From an uncultured Collinsella sp. (GTDB lineage: Bacteria > Actinomycetota > Coriobacteriia > Coriobacteriales > Coriobacteriaceae), in assembly GCA_902490445.1 (NCBI GenBank), contig CABUDZ010000008.1:1-40027 (forward strand): DNA of 40,027 bases. Reading direction: 5' to 3'. Position numbers and translations under genes: made by a program. Below the pieces are notes generated by a model that saw nothing but the letters and a program-made list of their open reading frames with translations, ran no database searches and was not told the DNA's origin. Shown here in pieces: positions 29,135 through 37,106 of the stretch (its first letter is position 1; each line of letters begins with the position of its first letter).

Positions 29135-32035
29135 TTACGACAGCTTGACGATAGGTGCGAAGCCCTTCATGAGCTTTTTGGTCTGGCCGGTTTTTTCGAA
29201 CTGCACCTCGATCATGTCTCCGGCGACCGAGATCACGGTACCCGTGCCAAAGGTCTTGTGACTCACGGTATCGCCCGCGGAGAAGTCCTGCGATGCGCTG
29301 GTGCGATCGACCTTGCGCTCCACCGTCGGCGACACCTTGGACGACGGCTTTTTGGCTCGCGGCGCGCCCGAGCCAAAGGTCGAGGCAACGCGGCCGGCGT
29401 CAGGCGAAACCCCACGATGGCGCTCAGTCCCATAGCTGCTGCCGCCAAAGAAGTCGTCAAAGCTCGACCCGCCGCGCGAGCCGGAGCCGCCGGTCGAGCG
29501 CGTATGCGAACCAAACACCTTGCCGCCATACATATCCGAGCCCATGCCCGAGCCAAAGGTGCCGTGACGGTCGCCGCGCTTTTCCCAGCCCGTGCCCTCA
29601 AAACCGGCAGAACCGATGCCGCTAAACTCGATATCCTCAAACGGAATCTCGTTAAGGAAGCGCGAGCGCGGGTTGGCAGAGGTCGAGCCGTAGGTGCGAC
29701 GCGTGGCCGCATAGGTCAGGAACAGGCGCTTACGGGCACGCGTGATGGCAACGTAGGCCAGGCGACGCTCCTCCTCGAGCTTGCCCGGATCATCGCTGCC
29801 GCCAAAGTCATGCACGTGTGGGAAGATGCCCTCCTCCATACCGGCCACGAACACCGCGGGGAACTCCAGGCCCTTGGCGGAGTGGATGGTCATCATGGTG
29901 ATGGCATGCGTCTCGCCGGCCAGGGAATCCAAGTCGGAGCGCAGGGCCAGCCACTCCATGAGAGCAGGAAGCGCCTTACAGGTGAGCGGACCGTAGGTGC
30001 GCTCGATCTCGTCGGCATGCACGGCACCCGCCGGCATCTCCGTCGGCGCGGCATACGCGTTGCCCGCAATGGCGGCAGCCAGGGCATCCTGCGGCGAGAG
30101 CGCCGGGGCGGCTAGGCTATCGAGCGGATTGGAACCTGCGGCATCACGCGCGCCAACGAGCGCCTCAAACGAGGATACCGGGGCAGACGGTCCCGGCTCG
30201 GGCGCAGGTGCGCTCACCACGACGGGCTCGGGCTCGGCGCCGGCAGGCACGTCGGCAACACCGGCCGCGCGCAGCTCTTCCAAGCTCTCGAGCGTACCCT
30301 CGATATCCTCGTGCGTCTCCTCAAATTCGGCGGCGACGCCCAGGAATTCCTGGATGTTCTCAGCGCGGCTCTCGGACTCCATGGTGCCTTCGGCGCGAAA
30401 CGCCTGCGGCAGGCCCGTCTTATCGACAATCATCTCGACAACGTCCTTGAGCTCGCCGTCCATGCGGCGGCCCTCGCGCACCAGCGACACAAAGCTCGAC
30501 AGGCCATTGCGGACCTTGGCGCTAAACATGCCCGTCTCGGCGCACGCGATCTCGCAGGCTTGGAAGAACGAGCAACGGTTGTCGCGCGCCAGCTGCTCAA
30601 TCTTTTGGATCGAGGTGGAGCCGATGCCGCGACGCGGCGTGTTGATGACGCGCTTGACGCTCATCTCGTCGGCCGGGTTCACGATCATCTTGAGGTAGGC
30701 CATGACGTCGCGGATCTCGGCGCGGTCGAAGAATCGCGTGCCGCCGACGATCTTGTAGGGCACGCCCGCGCGCAGGAACATATCTTCGAGAATACGCGAC
30801 TGGGCGTTGGTGCGGTAGAACACAGCGATATCGTCGTAGCTCGTGCCCTTGGCATGCAGCTTTTCGATCTCACCGGCAATCCAGCGGCCCTCGTCGCGCT
30901 CATCGCTTGCCTGGAAGGCCTGAATCTTCTCGCCGTCGCCCTCGGCCGTAAACAGGCGCTTGTCCTTGCGCTGCGAGTTGTGGCGCACCACGGCATTAGC
31001 GGCGCTCAGGATGTGACCCGTGGAGCGATAGTTCTGCTCCAGCTTGACGGTCTTGCAGTTTTTAAAGTCCTTCTCAAAGTCCAGGATGTTGGTGATGTCG
31101 GCGCCGCGCCAGCTATAAATGGACTGGTCATCGTCGCCTACGACCATGAGGTTTTGGTACTTGGCGGCCAGCAGGTTAGCGATTTCGTACTGGACGTGGT
31201 TGGTGTCCTGATACTCGTCGACGCTAATGTAGCGGAAACGCTCTTGGTACTTATCGAGCACCTCGGGGCGGGTGCGCAACAGCTCGAGCGTGCGCACGAG
31301 CAGGTCGTCGAAGTCCATCGCGTTGGCGGCGCGCAGGCGGCGCTCCAGCTCCATATAGACCTGCGCGGCCTTTTTGTCGTTGGGGCTGTCGGCGGATTTG
31401 AGCATGTCCTCGGGGCCGATCATGGCGTTTTTGGCAGAGCTGATCTTGCTGCGGATCATATTGATGGGGAATTGCTTTTGCTCGATGCCGAGCGCCTGCA
31501 TAATGTCACGCACCATGCGCTTGGAATCGTCGTCATCGTAGATGGTGAACTGACCGGTGTAGCCCAGCAGATCGGCATCCTCGCGCAGCATGCGCACGCA
31601 CATGGCATGGAAGGTGCACACCCACATGCCGCGAGTACCGCTGGGGATAAGTGCCGCCAGACGCTCGCGCATCTCGGCCGCTGCTTTGTTGGTAAACGTG
31701 ATAGCAAGGATCTGCCAGGGCTTAACGCCCAGGTCTCCGAGCATATGGGCGATGCGGAAGGTCAAGACGCGGGTCTTGCCCGAGCCAGCACCGGCGAGGA
31801 CCAGCAACGGACCCTCGGTGGTCAGGACGGCCTCGCGCTGGGCGGGGTTAAGGCTGTCGATGTCGACGAGCGGCTTGACAGGCTTGGGCGCCGGCGCGGG
31901 AGCGTCGTAGATGTCGAGCGGGACGAGCTCGGACTCCGGCGCAGCGGGGGCAGTGTATGCATCGAGCGGCACGGGTTCCGGCGCGGGCGGCATGGGTACC
32001 GCGGCATTCTTTTCCCAGGGCAGGAGCTGGGTCAT
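29135..32035 (-). CDS. pcrA: UvrD/PcrA-type superfamily 1 DNA helicase
   Basis: 966 residues from the ATG at 32035, with GAGGAG 6 bases before it; PcrA is usually about 730. It is a 3-prime to 5-prime helicase in repair and in clearing recombination or transcription blocks. Motifs are LNPAQREAVLTTEGPLLVLAGAGSGKTRVLTFRI (Q motif and Walker A), VDEYQDTNHVQYE (motif II), VVGDDDQSIYSWRGAD (III), EQNYRS (IV), MTIHSAKGLEFPAVFV (V) and YVAITRARKRL (VI). Additions to the family plan are a Pro/Ala-rich N-terminal leader of about 60 residues, an insert of about 93 residues rich in Ala/Pro/Glu (about 585-678), and a Gly/Ser-rich stretch before the C-terminal Tudor-like domain (DTVSHKTFGTGTVISVAGDMIEVQFE). 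Single gene. Confidence 0.93.
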   Translation of the reverse strand: MTQLLPWEKNAAVPMPPAPEPVPLDAYTAPAAPESELVPLDIYDAPAPAPKPVKPLVDIDSLNPAQREAVLTTEGPLLVLAGAGSGKTRVLTFRIAHMLGDLGVKPWQILAITFTNKAAAEMRERLAALIPSGTRGMWVCTFHAMCVRMLREDADLLGYTGQFTIYDDDDSKRMVRDIMQALGIEQKQFPINMIRSKISSAKNAMIGPEDMLKSADSPNDKKAAQVYMELERRLRAANAMDFDDLLVRTLELLRTRPEVLDKYQERFRYISVDEYQDTNHVQYEIANLLAAKYQNLMVVGDDDQSIYSWRGADITNILDFEKDFKNCKTVKLEQNYRSTGHILSAANAVVRHNSQRKDKRLFTAEGDGEKIQAFQASDERDEGRWIAGEIEKLHAKGTSYDDIAVFYRTNAQSRILEDMFLRAGVPYKIVGGTRFFDRAEIRDVMAYLKMIVNPADEMSVKRVINTPRRGIGSTSIQKIEQLARDNRCSFFQACEIACAETGMFSAKVRNGLSSFVSLVREGRRMDGELKDVVEMIVDKTGLPQAFRAEGTMESESRAENIQEFLGVAAEFEETHEDIEGTLESLEELRAAGVADVPAGAEPEPVVVSAPAPEPGPSAPVSSFEALVGARDAAGSNPLDSLAAPALSPQDALAAAIAGNAYAAPTEMPAGAVHADEIERTYGPLTCKALPALMEWLALRSDLDSLAGETHAITMMTIHSAKGLEFPAVFVAGMEEGIFPHVHDFGGSDDPGKLEEERRLAYVAITRARKRLFLTYAATRRTYGSTSANPRSRFLNEIPFEDIEFSGIGSAGFEGTGWEKRGDRHGTFGSGMGSDMYGGKVFGSHTRSTGGSGSRGGSSFDDFFGGSSYGTERHRGVSPDAGRVASTFGSGAPRAKKPSSKVSPTVERKVDRTSASQDFSAGDTVSHKTFGTGTVISVAGDMIEVQFEKTGQTKKLMKGFAPIVKLS

Positions 32036-32241
32036 GGGCGACTCCTCATCTGACGAACGGCGCGCCTGCGGGCAGCGCCATAGTTTGAGCCGTACCAGTA
32101 TACCGAGCCGCGCGGACACCGACGCAAATCACACCGCGACTCCGTGCGCCACCGTCAGACCCGCCCCATTGAGCCAATCACGGAGCCACCGATGTCATGG
32201 CAACGGTAGCGAGCGGCGGCCAGAGCGAACAAATTGGCATG

Positions 32242-32284
32242 AAAAGAGGGCGGCATAGACCTTTTGGTCATGCCACCCTCTTTG
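32242..32284 (-). terminator. Intrinsic terminator of uppP
   Basis: On the minus strand AAAGAGGGTGGCATGACC pairs with GGTCTATGCCGCCCTCTTT and is followed by TTC. It is a long stem with one mismatched pair, beginning 44 bases after the stop at 32328. Confidence 0.8.
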
Positions 32285-32327
32285 AATAACAAGTTGTCGC
32301 TCTAACCGCCGCGCAGCGTCAACCAAG

Positions 32328-33308
32328 TTACAGGCCGAGCATAGGCTCCAGGACGAAGAAGTACGCAAGCACCACGATGCCCAGAACAATGCGGTAGACG
32401 CCGAAGCACTTAAAGTCGTGACGACGGACAAAGCCCATGAGCCACTTGATAGCGATGAGCGAAACCACAAAGGCGACGATGCAGCCCACGCCCAGGATAG
32501 CGATCTCGTTGGCACCAAACGTACCGCCCTTAACGAAGTACTTGACCAGCTTGAGCGCACTTGCGCCAAACATGACGGGGATAGCCAGGAAGAACGTGAA
32601 CTTAGACGCCACCGAGCGCGTGCAGCCCAGCAACAGGCCGCCGATGATGGTGGAGCCGGAACGCGATGTGCCCGGCACCAGCGACAGAACCTGGAAGCAG
32701 CCAATGCCCAGCGCAGTCTTCCAGCTCAGGTCCTCGAGCGTAGTGATGGAGCCAAAGTCCAGGTTATCGTCATCGTCCTCATCCTCAGCGGCAGCCGCGG
32801 CGGGCGCCGCAAAGTGCGCACCGGCGGGACGCCCGCCCCTCGTCACAGCACGCGAACCAAACGAACCGGCAACGGCCATTTCCTCGCGCTTGCTCGCGCG
32901 CCAGTTCTCGATCACGATAAACAGCACGCCGTACACAATGAGCGCCAGCGCCACGACGGGAGCATTGTAGAAATGCTCCTCCATCCAGTCGTTGAGCGGC
33001 AGGCCGATCGCCGCCGCAGGAATGCAGCCGAGCACAATCTTGCCCCACAGCACCCAGGTGTCGCGGCGGCCCTCCTTGCCCTTGCTGGGCGAGAACGGAT
33101 TGAGCTCATGGAAGAACAGCACGCAGACGGCCAGAATGGCGCCGAGCTGAATCACGACCAGGAACATATTCCAGAACGTCTCGCTCACGTTCATCTTGAC
33201 GAACTCGTCTACCAGGATCATGTGACCCGTCGACGAAACGGGCAGCCATTCGGTAATGCCCTCGACCAGGCCCATGAAGGCAGATTTTAGAAGCTCGATA
33301 ATATCCAA
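32328..33308 (-). CDS. uppP: Undecaprenyl-diphosphatase UppP (BacA)
   Basis: 326 residues from a TTG at 33308, with GAGGGGG 5 bases upstream; a GTG at 33329 in the same frame is the alternative. It recycles the C55 lipid carrier of cell-wall synthesis by removing a phosphate, and gives some bacitracin tolerance. Signatures are MGLVEGITEWLPVSSTGHMILVDEF at the N-terminus and SLVPGTSRSGSTIIGGLLLG further on; several membrane helices fill the rest. A loop of about 50 residues (around 32735-32890) is inserted in the middle, with Ala and Gly followed by EDEDDDD, which the 270-290-residue relatives lack. Single gene with terminator. A bacitracin-type sensor pair lies 1 kb away, though not adjacent. 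Confidence 0.93.
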   Translation of the reverse strand: MDIIELLKSAFMGLVEGITEWLPVSSTGHMILVDEFVKMNVSETFWNMFLVVIQLGAILAVCVLFFHELNPFSPSKGKEGRRDTWVLWGKIVLGCIPAAAIGLPLNDWMEEHFYNAPVVALALIVYGVLFIVIENWRASKREEMAVAGSFGSRAVTRGGRPAGAHFAAPAAAAAEDEDDDDNLDFGSITTLEDLSWKTALGIGCFQVLSLVPGTSRSGSTIIGGLLLGCTRSVASKFTFFLAIPVMFGASALKLVKYFVKGGTFGANEIAILGVGCIVAFVVSLIAIKWLMGFVRRHDFKCFGVYRIVLGIVVLAYFFVLEPMLGL

Positions 33309-33557
33309 AGGGACCCCCTCGTTTAACACCCGCCGATAGATGTTTCTGCGGACGGTGCGGGCGATGTCCCATTATCAACCGTTGACGACGCGCACATGCC
33401 AACCCTTACCAAAAATCTCGCCGTTCACAGAATTGCAGGCGGTCAAATCGAAATCCTTGGGTATAACTGCAACAAAGTAAAGTGTCCGGCGGTCCGCGCA
33501 CCCGTGGCCGCCCGACGCACGAGCCCCGCGCCCGTGCGATAGACCAAGGAGGAAACC

Positions 33558-33995
33558 ATGAACGAGGGCTACACCAAGGTATTTGTTTCACTCGACGGTA
33601 CTGAGCAGCAGGATTTTGTGCTCGCACGCGCCATCAAGGTGGCCGCAAACAACGGCGCAAAGCTGATTATCGGTCACGTGATCGACTCCACGGCGCTCGA
33701 GAGCGCGGGGGCTTACCCAGTCGACTTAGTCAACGGCTTGGAGGAGGCCTTTAACAGCTCCATCGCGAAGCAGCTCGAGGAGGCCAAGGCTAATCCCGAT
33801 ATCCCCGAGGTCGAAGTCATGATTCGCGCCGGTCGTATTCGTGAGACGTTGAAGGACGAGATGCTCGACGTGGTCAAGCCCGATCTGGTGCTCTGCGGTG
33901 CCCGCGGTCTGTCCTCGATTAAGTACGCGCTACTGGGTTCGATTTCGACGTTCCTGCTGCGCAACACGGACTGCGACATTTTGGTCGTGAAGTAG
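33558..33995 (+). CDS. Universal stress protein (UspA family)
   Basis: 145 residues, single Usp domain. The N-terminal strand is YTKVFVSLDGTEQQDFVLARAIKVA. The ATP-binding pattern G-x2-G-x9-G-S is present as GARGLSSIKYALLGS near residue 113, so it is the nucleotide-binding type. DILVVK is the usual end. Such proteins are induced in growth arrest and stress; the exact role is unknown. AAGGAGG lies 6 bases before the ATG. TATAAC at 33462-33467 could be its -10 box but lacks a clear -35. A long palindrome and a terminator follow. Confidence 0.93.
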   Translation: MNEGYTKVFVSLDGTEQQDFVLARAIKVAANNGAKLIIGHVIDSTALESAGAYPVDLVNGLEEAFNSSIAKQLEEAKANPDIPEVEVMIRAGRIRETLKDEMLDVVKPDLVLCGARGLSSIKYALLGSISTFLLRNTDCDILVVK

Positions 33996-34008
33996 GTTCC
34001 TTCCCGTC

Positions 34009-34100
34009 GGCGCAAGGCCTGCGGGGTTATCTAAGCCGACGTCCTCGCCGCTTCGCGGCTGCGGGATGTCGGCTTAGATAACCCCTCCCGGCCTTGCGCC
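34009..34100. repeat. 92-base long palindrome behind the universal stress gene
   Basis: The outer arms GGCGCAAGGCC (34009-34019) and GGCCTTGCGCC (34090-34100) enclose a perfect 18-bp pair, 34023-34040 against 34068-34085. The inner arm begins GGGGTTATCTAAGCCGAC. The centre has CCGC/GCGG. As RNA it would be one nearly continuous hairpin. Confidence 0.9.
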
Positions 34101-34140
34101 TTCGTCACCATACTTCAACGAGTTAGCTGATAAAAGATGG

Positions 34141-34170
34141 CGTGCCGCCCCGGTTGGGGCGGCACGTTTT
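34141..34170 (+). terminator. Intrinsic terminator of the universal stress gene
   Basis: A perfect 11-bp stem CGTGCCGCCCC/GGGGCGGCACG with a GGTT loop, followed by TTTTG. It comes after the 92-base palindrome. Confidence 0.85.
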
Positions 34171-34215
34171 GTTTGGGCTGCACGTTTTTGTTTGGGCGGA
34201 CTTCTGCCGCGTGCG

Positions 34216-35259
34216 CTACTCGAAATATTGGAACTTGTTGGTCGAGAAGGCAAATGTTACGACAAAGCCTTCGCCCGGCTCCGATGCCGCGGTGACGTCG
34301 ATGCCCATCTTGGAGCACAGGCGCGCCACTAGGTAAAGGCCGATGCCCGTTGCACGCTTGGTAGTGCGGCCGTTGTCGCCGGTAAAGCCCTTCTCGAACA
34401 CGCGCGGCAGGTCGGCCGCGCTCACGCCGCAGCCGTTGTCCGCGACGGTAAGCTCGATACGCTCGCTCGCCAGGCCCTCGTCCAGCAACGCACCCGAAAA
34501 CACGATCTTTGCGCCGTCCTCACGCGCATATTTAATGCTGTTCTGAATGAGCTGGCCCAGAATAAACTCGAGCCACTTCTCGTCGGTAAAGACCTCAAAG
34601 TCGAGGTTCTCGCACACCGGAGCCACGTGCGCCGCGATGAGCTCGCGTGCGTTGGCTTTAATCGCACCCGTCACCAAGGTCTTGAGATCCCAGCGGCGAA
34701 TCAAGTAGTCGCGCTCCACGACTTCCGAGCGCGCGTAGTACAGCGCCTGGTCGATATAACGCTCCACGCGAGCCAGCTCGCGGCCCAAATCATCCACGCG
34801 CGACAGGTCGTCTTCGCTGCCGTCCAGGTTTTCCAAAATCAGATGGGCCGCCGCCAGGGGCAACTTGGCCTCGTGGACCCAGCTCTCGATATAGTCGCGG
34901 TAGTCATCGGTCTGGCGTCGGCCTTCCGCCACCTCATCGCATGCCGCCTTGCCCACGCGACGCAAGACCTCGTATTCGAGCTCGCCCTCGGCATAGGTCG
35001 GGCACTGGACCATCTCCTGTACCCATGCGGGGCTTTCCAGCTCCTCGGCCGCGCGCCCCAGCTGATGCAGAAAACGACGACGGCGCGCATACTCGATCAC
35101 GATGCCGAGCATACCAAAGATAAAGGACACGCCGACCGCCACGACCACGATGGAAACGGGAGCACCGGCGACCGTCAGCACAAAGCAGCTCAGCAGCACA
35201 CCGCACGTCCACACGGCGACGGGAAGCAGCGCATCTTTAAAGAACTTGCCAAATGACAT
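34216..35259 (-). CDS. Intramembrane-sensing histidine kinase, BceS/GraS-like
   Basis: 347 residues. Two closely spaced N-terminal helices (about 10-58) with almost no extracellular loop mark the intramembrane-sensing type. The H-box is DYIESWVHEAKLPLAAAHLI, the form typical of BceS/GraS/VanS-like kinases. The ATPase domain has QLIQNSIKYA (N), VADNGCGVS (G1), FEKGFTG (F) and GIGLYLVARL (G2). It starts 9 bases after its response regulator. BceS homologues sense peptide antibiotics through a partner ABC transporter (BceAB), but no such transporter is in the window. Whether the signal is an antibiotic is therefore unproven. Confidence 0.88.
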   Translation of the reverse strand: MSFGKFFKDALLPVAVWTCGVLLSCFVLTVAGAPVSIVVVAVGVSFIFGMLGIVIEYARRRRFLHQLGRAAEELESPAWVQEMVQCPTYAEGELEYEVLRRVGKAACDEVAEGRRQTDDYRDYIESWVHEAKLPLAAAHLILENLDGSEDDLSRVDDLGRELARVERYIDQALYYARSEVVERDYLIRRWDLKTLVTGAIKANARELIAAHVAPVCENLDFEVFTDEKWLEFILGQLIQNSIKYAREDGAKIVFSGALLDEGLASERIELTVADNGCGVSAADLPRVFEKGFTGDNGRTTKRATGIGLYLVARLCSKMGIDVTAASEPGEGFVVTFAFSTNKFQYFE

Positions 35260-35268
35260 AGCCGGCCC

Positions 35269-35940
35269 CTAGACCGAATAGCCCTGGCCGCGATGCGTCG
35301 TCAGATACCCCTTGATGCCGATTTTTTCGAGCGTGGTGCGCAGGCGGTTGATGTTGACGGTAAGCGTGTTGTCGTCCACGAAGGCATCGGAGTCCCACAG
35401 GTCCTGCATGATGGCCGAGCGCGAAACGATCTTGCCCGCGCGGCTCAGAAGCAGCGAGAGGATACGCAGCTCGTTTTTGGTGAGCTCGGTGCTAGTGCCG
35501 GTTTGCGTGTTGGTGACCATGGAGCGGGCGAGGTCGAGCTCCAATCCCTTGTGGACGAGCGTGCTGCGCTCGCCTGCCGCCGCGGTGCGACGCAGCAGTG
35601 CGTTGATGCGCGCCACGAGCACGCGCGCGCTATAGGGCTTGGGAACAAAGTCGTCCGCGCCGAGCGTCATGGACATGACCTCGTCGATCTCGGTCGTGCG
35701 CGACGTGAGGACGATGATGGGGACCTCGGATTCGCGACGGACTTCGTGGCAGATATGCTGGCCGTCTTTGACGGGAAGCGTCAGGTCGAGCAGCACCAGG
35801 TCGGGCGCGGCGGCGAGAATATCGCGCGAGACGTGCTCGAACGATTCGCAGGCCTCGACCTCAAAACCGGCACGGGCAAGGATGTCAGCAAGCTCGCGAC
35901 GAATGGGCTCGTCGTCCTCAACGATATAGATCAGCGCCAT
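35269..35940 (-). CDS. OmpR-family response regulator, BceR-like
   Basis: 223 residues from the ATG at 35940, with AGAGGGG upstream; the open frame reaches further back without support. The receiver domain (about 1-120) shows the acidic pair YIVEDDEP, the phospho-acceptor in LVLLDLTLPVKDG, the Thr/Ser of IIVLTSR and the Lys of FVPKPY. The C-terminal winged helix (about 130-223: LTKNELRILSLLLSRAGKIVSRSAIMQDLWDSDAFVDDNTLTVNINRLR) binds DNA. It is operon partner of the kinase 9 bases downstream. Three palindromes and a run of nine C lie 80-125 bases upstream and could be its own control site. Confidence 0.92.
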   Translation of the reverse strand: MALIYIVEDDEPIRRELADILARAGFEVEACESFEHVSRDILAAAPDLVLLDLTLPVKDGQHICHEVRRESEVPIIVLTSRTTEIDEVMSMTLGADDFVPKPYSARVLVARINALLRRTAAAGERSTLVHKGLELDLARSMVTNTQTGTSTELTKNELRILSLLLSRAGKIVSRSAIMQDLWDSDAFVDDNTLTVNINRLRTTLEKIGIKGYLTTHRGQGYSV

Positions 35941-36021
35941 GGATTCCGCTCCCCTCTTGGTTGTCTTACTGCCATTATTGCCGCGAAGTCGCCGGTGCGC
36001 GCCTCGCGCGGCATTAAGGTG

Positions 36022-36064
36022 ACAGAACTGTTCGCGAACGAAAGCGTTCGAATCGCCCCCCCCC
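36022..36064. promoter_or_regulatory. Palindrome cluster and C9 tract upstream of the response regulator
   Basis: Three dyads overlap in 29 bases: ACAGAACTGT (36022-36031), GTTCGCGAAC (36030-36039) and CGAACG/CGTTCG (36035-36040, 36045-36050). They are followed by nine C (36056-36064). The cluster is 82 bases upstream of the regulator ATG. It may be an operator, and the C tract is prone to slippage. Confidence 0.45.
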
Positions 36065-36121
36065 GCTCGCAACGGGCGCGGGGATCAAATGATTAAATAA
36101 TCCCCGTCCCAGAAAAATCAT

Positions 36122-36829
36122 TTAGCGGCGGGCGCGGAGCTTTTCGTAGCCGTCGGCGAAGAAGGTGACCGTCGCGGCGTCGGACTCGGCGGCATCAGCG
36201 TCGGCGGCGGGAACCACGCCGTGCTCGTCGCTCACCAGGAACAGGGCACCCTTGAGCTGTGCGGGAATGTCTACGCGCGTGACCGGGATGTTCTTGGTCT
36301 GAGCCAACTGCTCAATAAGGGTCGCCGTGCCGCACAGGCACTCGTCCGTCGGCACCACAAAGGCAAGCTTGCCGTTGTTGACAGCAGCAAGCAGCTCGGG
36401 CGCCACGCCGGTCTCGTCGGCCTCGGAGCGGGCCTCGGCGGAACGGGCGCGCAGCGCCTTGGCCGACGTATCGGCTAGCGGCTCGTACTCCCCCACCGTC
36501 ATGGCAGCGTTGCCGTTGATGTCGATCACCAGCATGAGTACGCCGTCGCGCGCAGTGTAATCGCCCTCGGCAAGCGACCACTCAACGTGCTGTTTGGCCC
36601 AGCTGAGCATGTTATGGGTAAGCGGTTCGCCTTGCACCAGACGCTCGGACAGCGCGCGGATGTGGCGGTTGAGCATGGGCACCTTTTTGTTGGACATGCG
36701 CCAACGGCAGACAAGCGCGGGCTTGTCGAGCGTAAACTTCTCGACCGCCTCCTGATTGGCGCAAAAGTCCTCGTACGCACGCCGATCATCGGCATTGCCA
36801 AACAGCTCGGCATCATCCACAACGGCCAT
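36122..36829 (-). CDS. Soluble protein of unknown function
   Basis: 235 residues from the ATG at 36829, with AAAGG 6 bases before it; a TTG two codons upstream would overlap that site. No signal peptide or membrane helix. The N-terminal half is helical (RRAYEDFCANQEAVEKFTLDKPALVCRWRM, then VPMLNRHIRALSERLVQGEPL). The C-terminal half has strands such as LAFVVPTDE, ALFLVSDEHGVVPA and ATVTFFADGYEKL, which remind me of SseB-type domains, but the match is too weak to name. It lies between purH and the two-component genes on the same strand with its own spacing. Confidence 0.6.
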   Translation of the reverse strand: MAVVDDAELFGNADDRRAYEDFCANQEAVEKFTLDKPALVCRWRMSNKKVPMLNRHIRALSERLVQGEPLTHNMLSWAKQHVEWSLAEGDYTARDGVLMLVIDINGNAAMTVGEYEPLADTSAKALRARSAEARSEADETGVAPELLAAVNNGKLAFVVPTDECLCGTATLIEQLAQTKNIPVTRVDIPAQLKGALFLVSDEHGVVPAADADAAESDAATVTFFADGYEKLRARR

Positions 36830-36870
36830 ATCCAACCTTTCTCAAAAACATACACCGCACCGTTATACCC

Positions 36871-36904
36871 AAAAAAGCCGCCCGCACCAACCGGCACGGA
36901 CGGC
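36871..36904 (-). terminator. Intrinsic terminator downstream of purH
   Basis: On the minus strand GCCGTCCGTGC pairs with GTGCGGGCGGC (two or three G-T pairs) and is followed by TTTTTT (36871-36876). It stands 200 bases past the purH stop, so the purH 3-prime UTR would include the palindromes in between. Confidence 0.75.
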
Positions 36905-36961
36905 AATAGATAGCTTTGGTTCGGGTCGAGCCAATACCACTGGTGGAGCACAAGTCAGCGA

Positions 36962-37061
36962 GCCGGCACCAAGTGCCTCAGGTCGCCGCGAAAGAGGAGC
37001 GACGCGTACTTCTGTACGCGAGCGACGGTTTGAGCAGCGAGATGAGGTGCTTGGGGCCGGC
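36962..37061. repeat. Diverged 100-base palindrome in the purH 3-prime region
   Basis: Arms 36962-36980 and 37043-37061 both start or end with GCCGGC and carry CCAAG..CCTCA, matching in about 16 of 19 positions. The centre is a perfect CGCGTAC/GTACGCG hairpin with a TTCT loop (37003-37020). Confidence 0.7.
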
Positions 37062-37074
37062 GCAGCGTCGAGCA

Positions 37075-37102
37075 GTTACGCGGTTTGGTAAAACCGCGTA
37101 AC
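37075..37102 (-). terminator. 12-bp hairpin directly behind purH
   Basis: A perfect GTTACGCGGTTT/AAACCGCGTAAC with a 4-base loop, 5 bases after the purH stop. On the minus strand no T-run follows, so it may protect the mRNA end rather than terminate. Confidence 0.55.
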
Positions 37103-37106
37103 AATA

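Noticed and set aside
36040..36065. Possible tRNA T-arm (GTTCGAATC)
   Set aside because: The flanking bases cannot form the five-pair stem and no acceptor stem or anticodon arm surrounds it.
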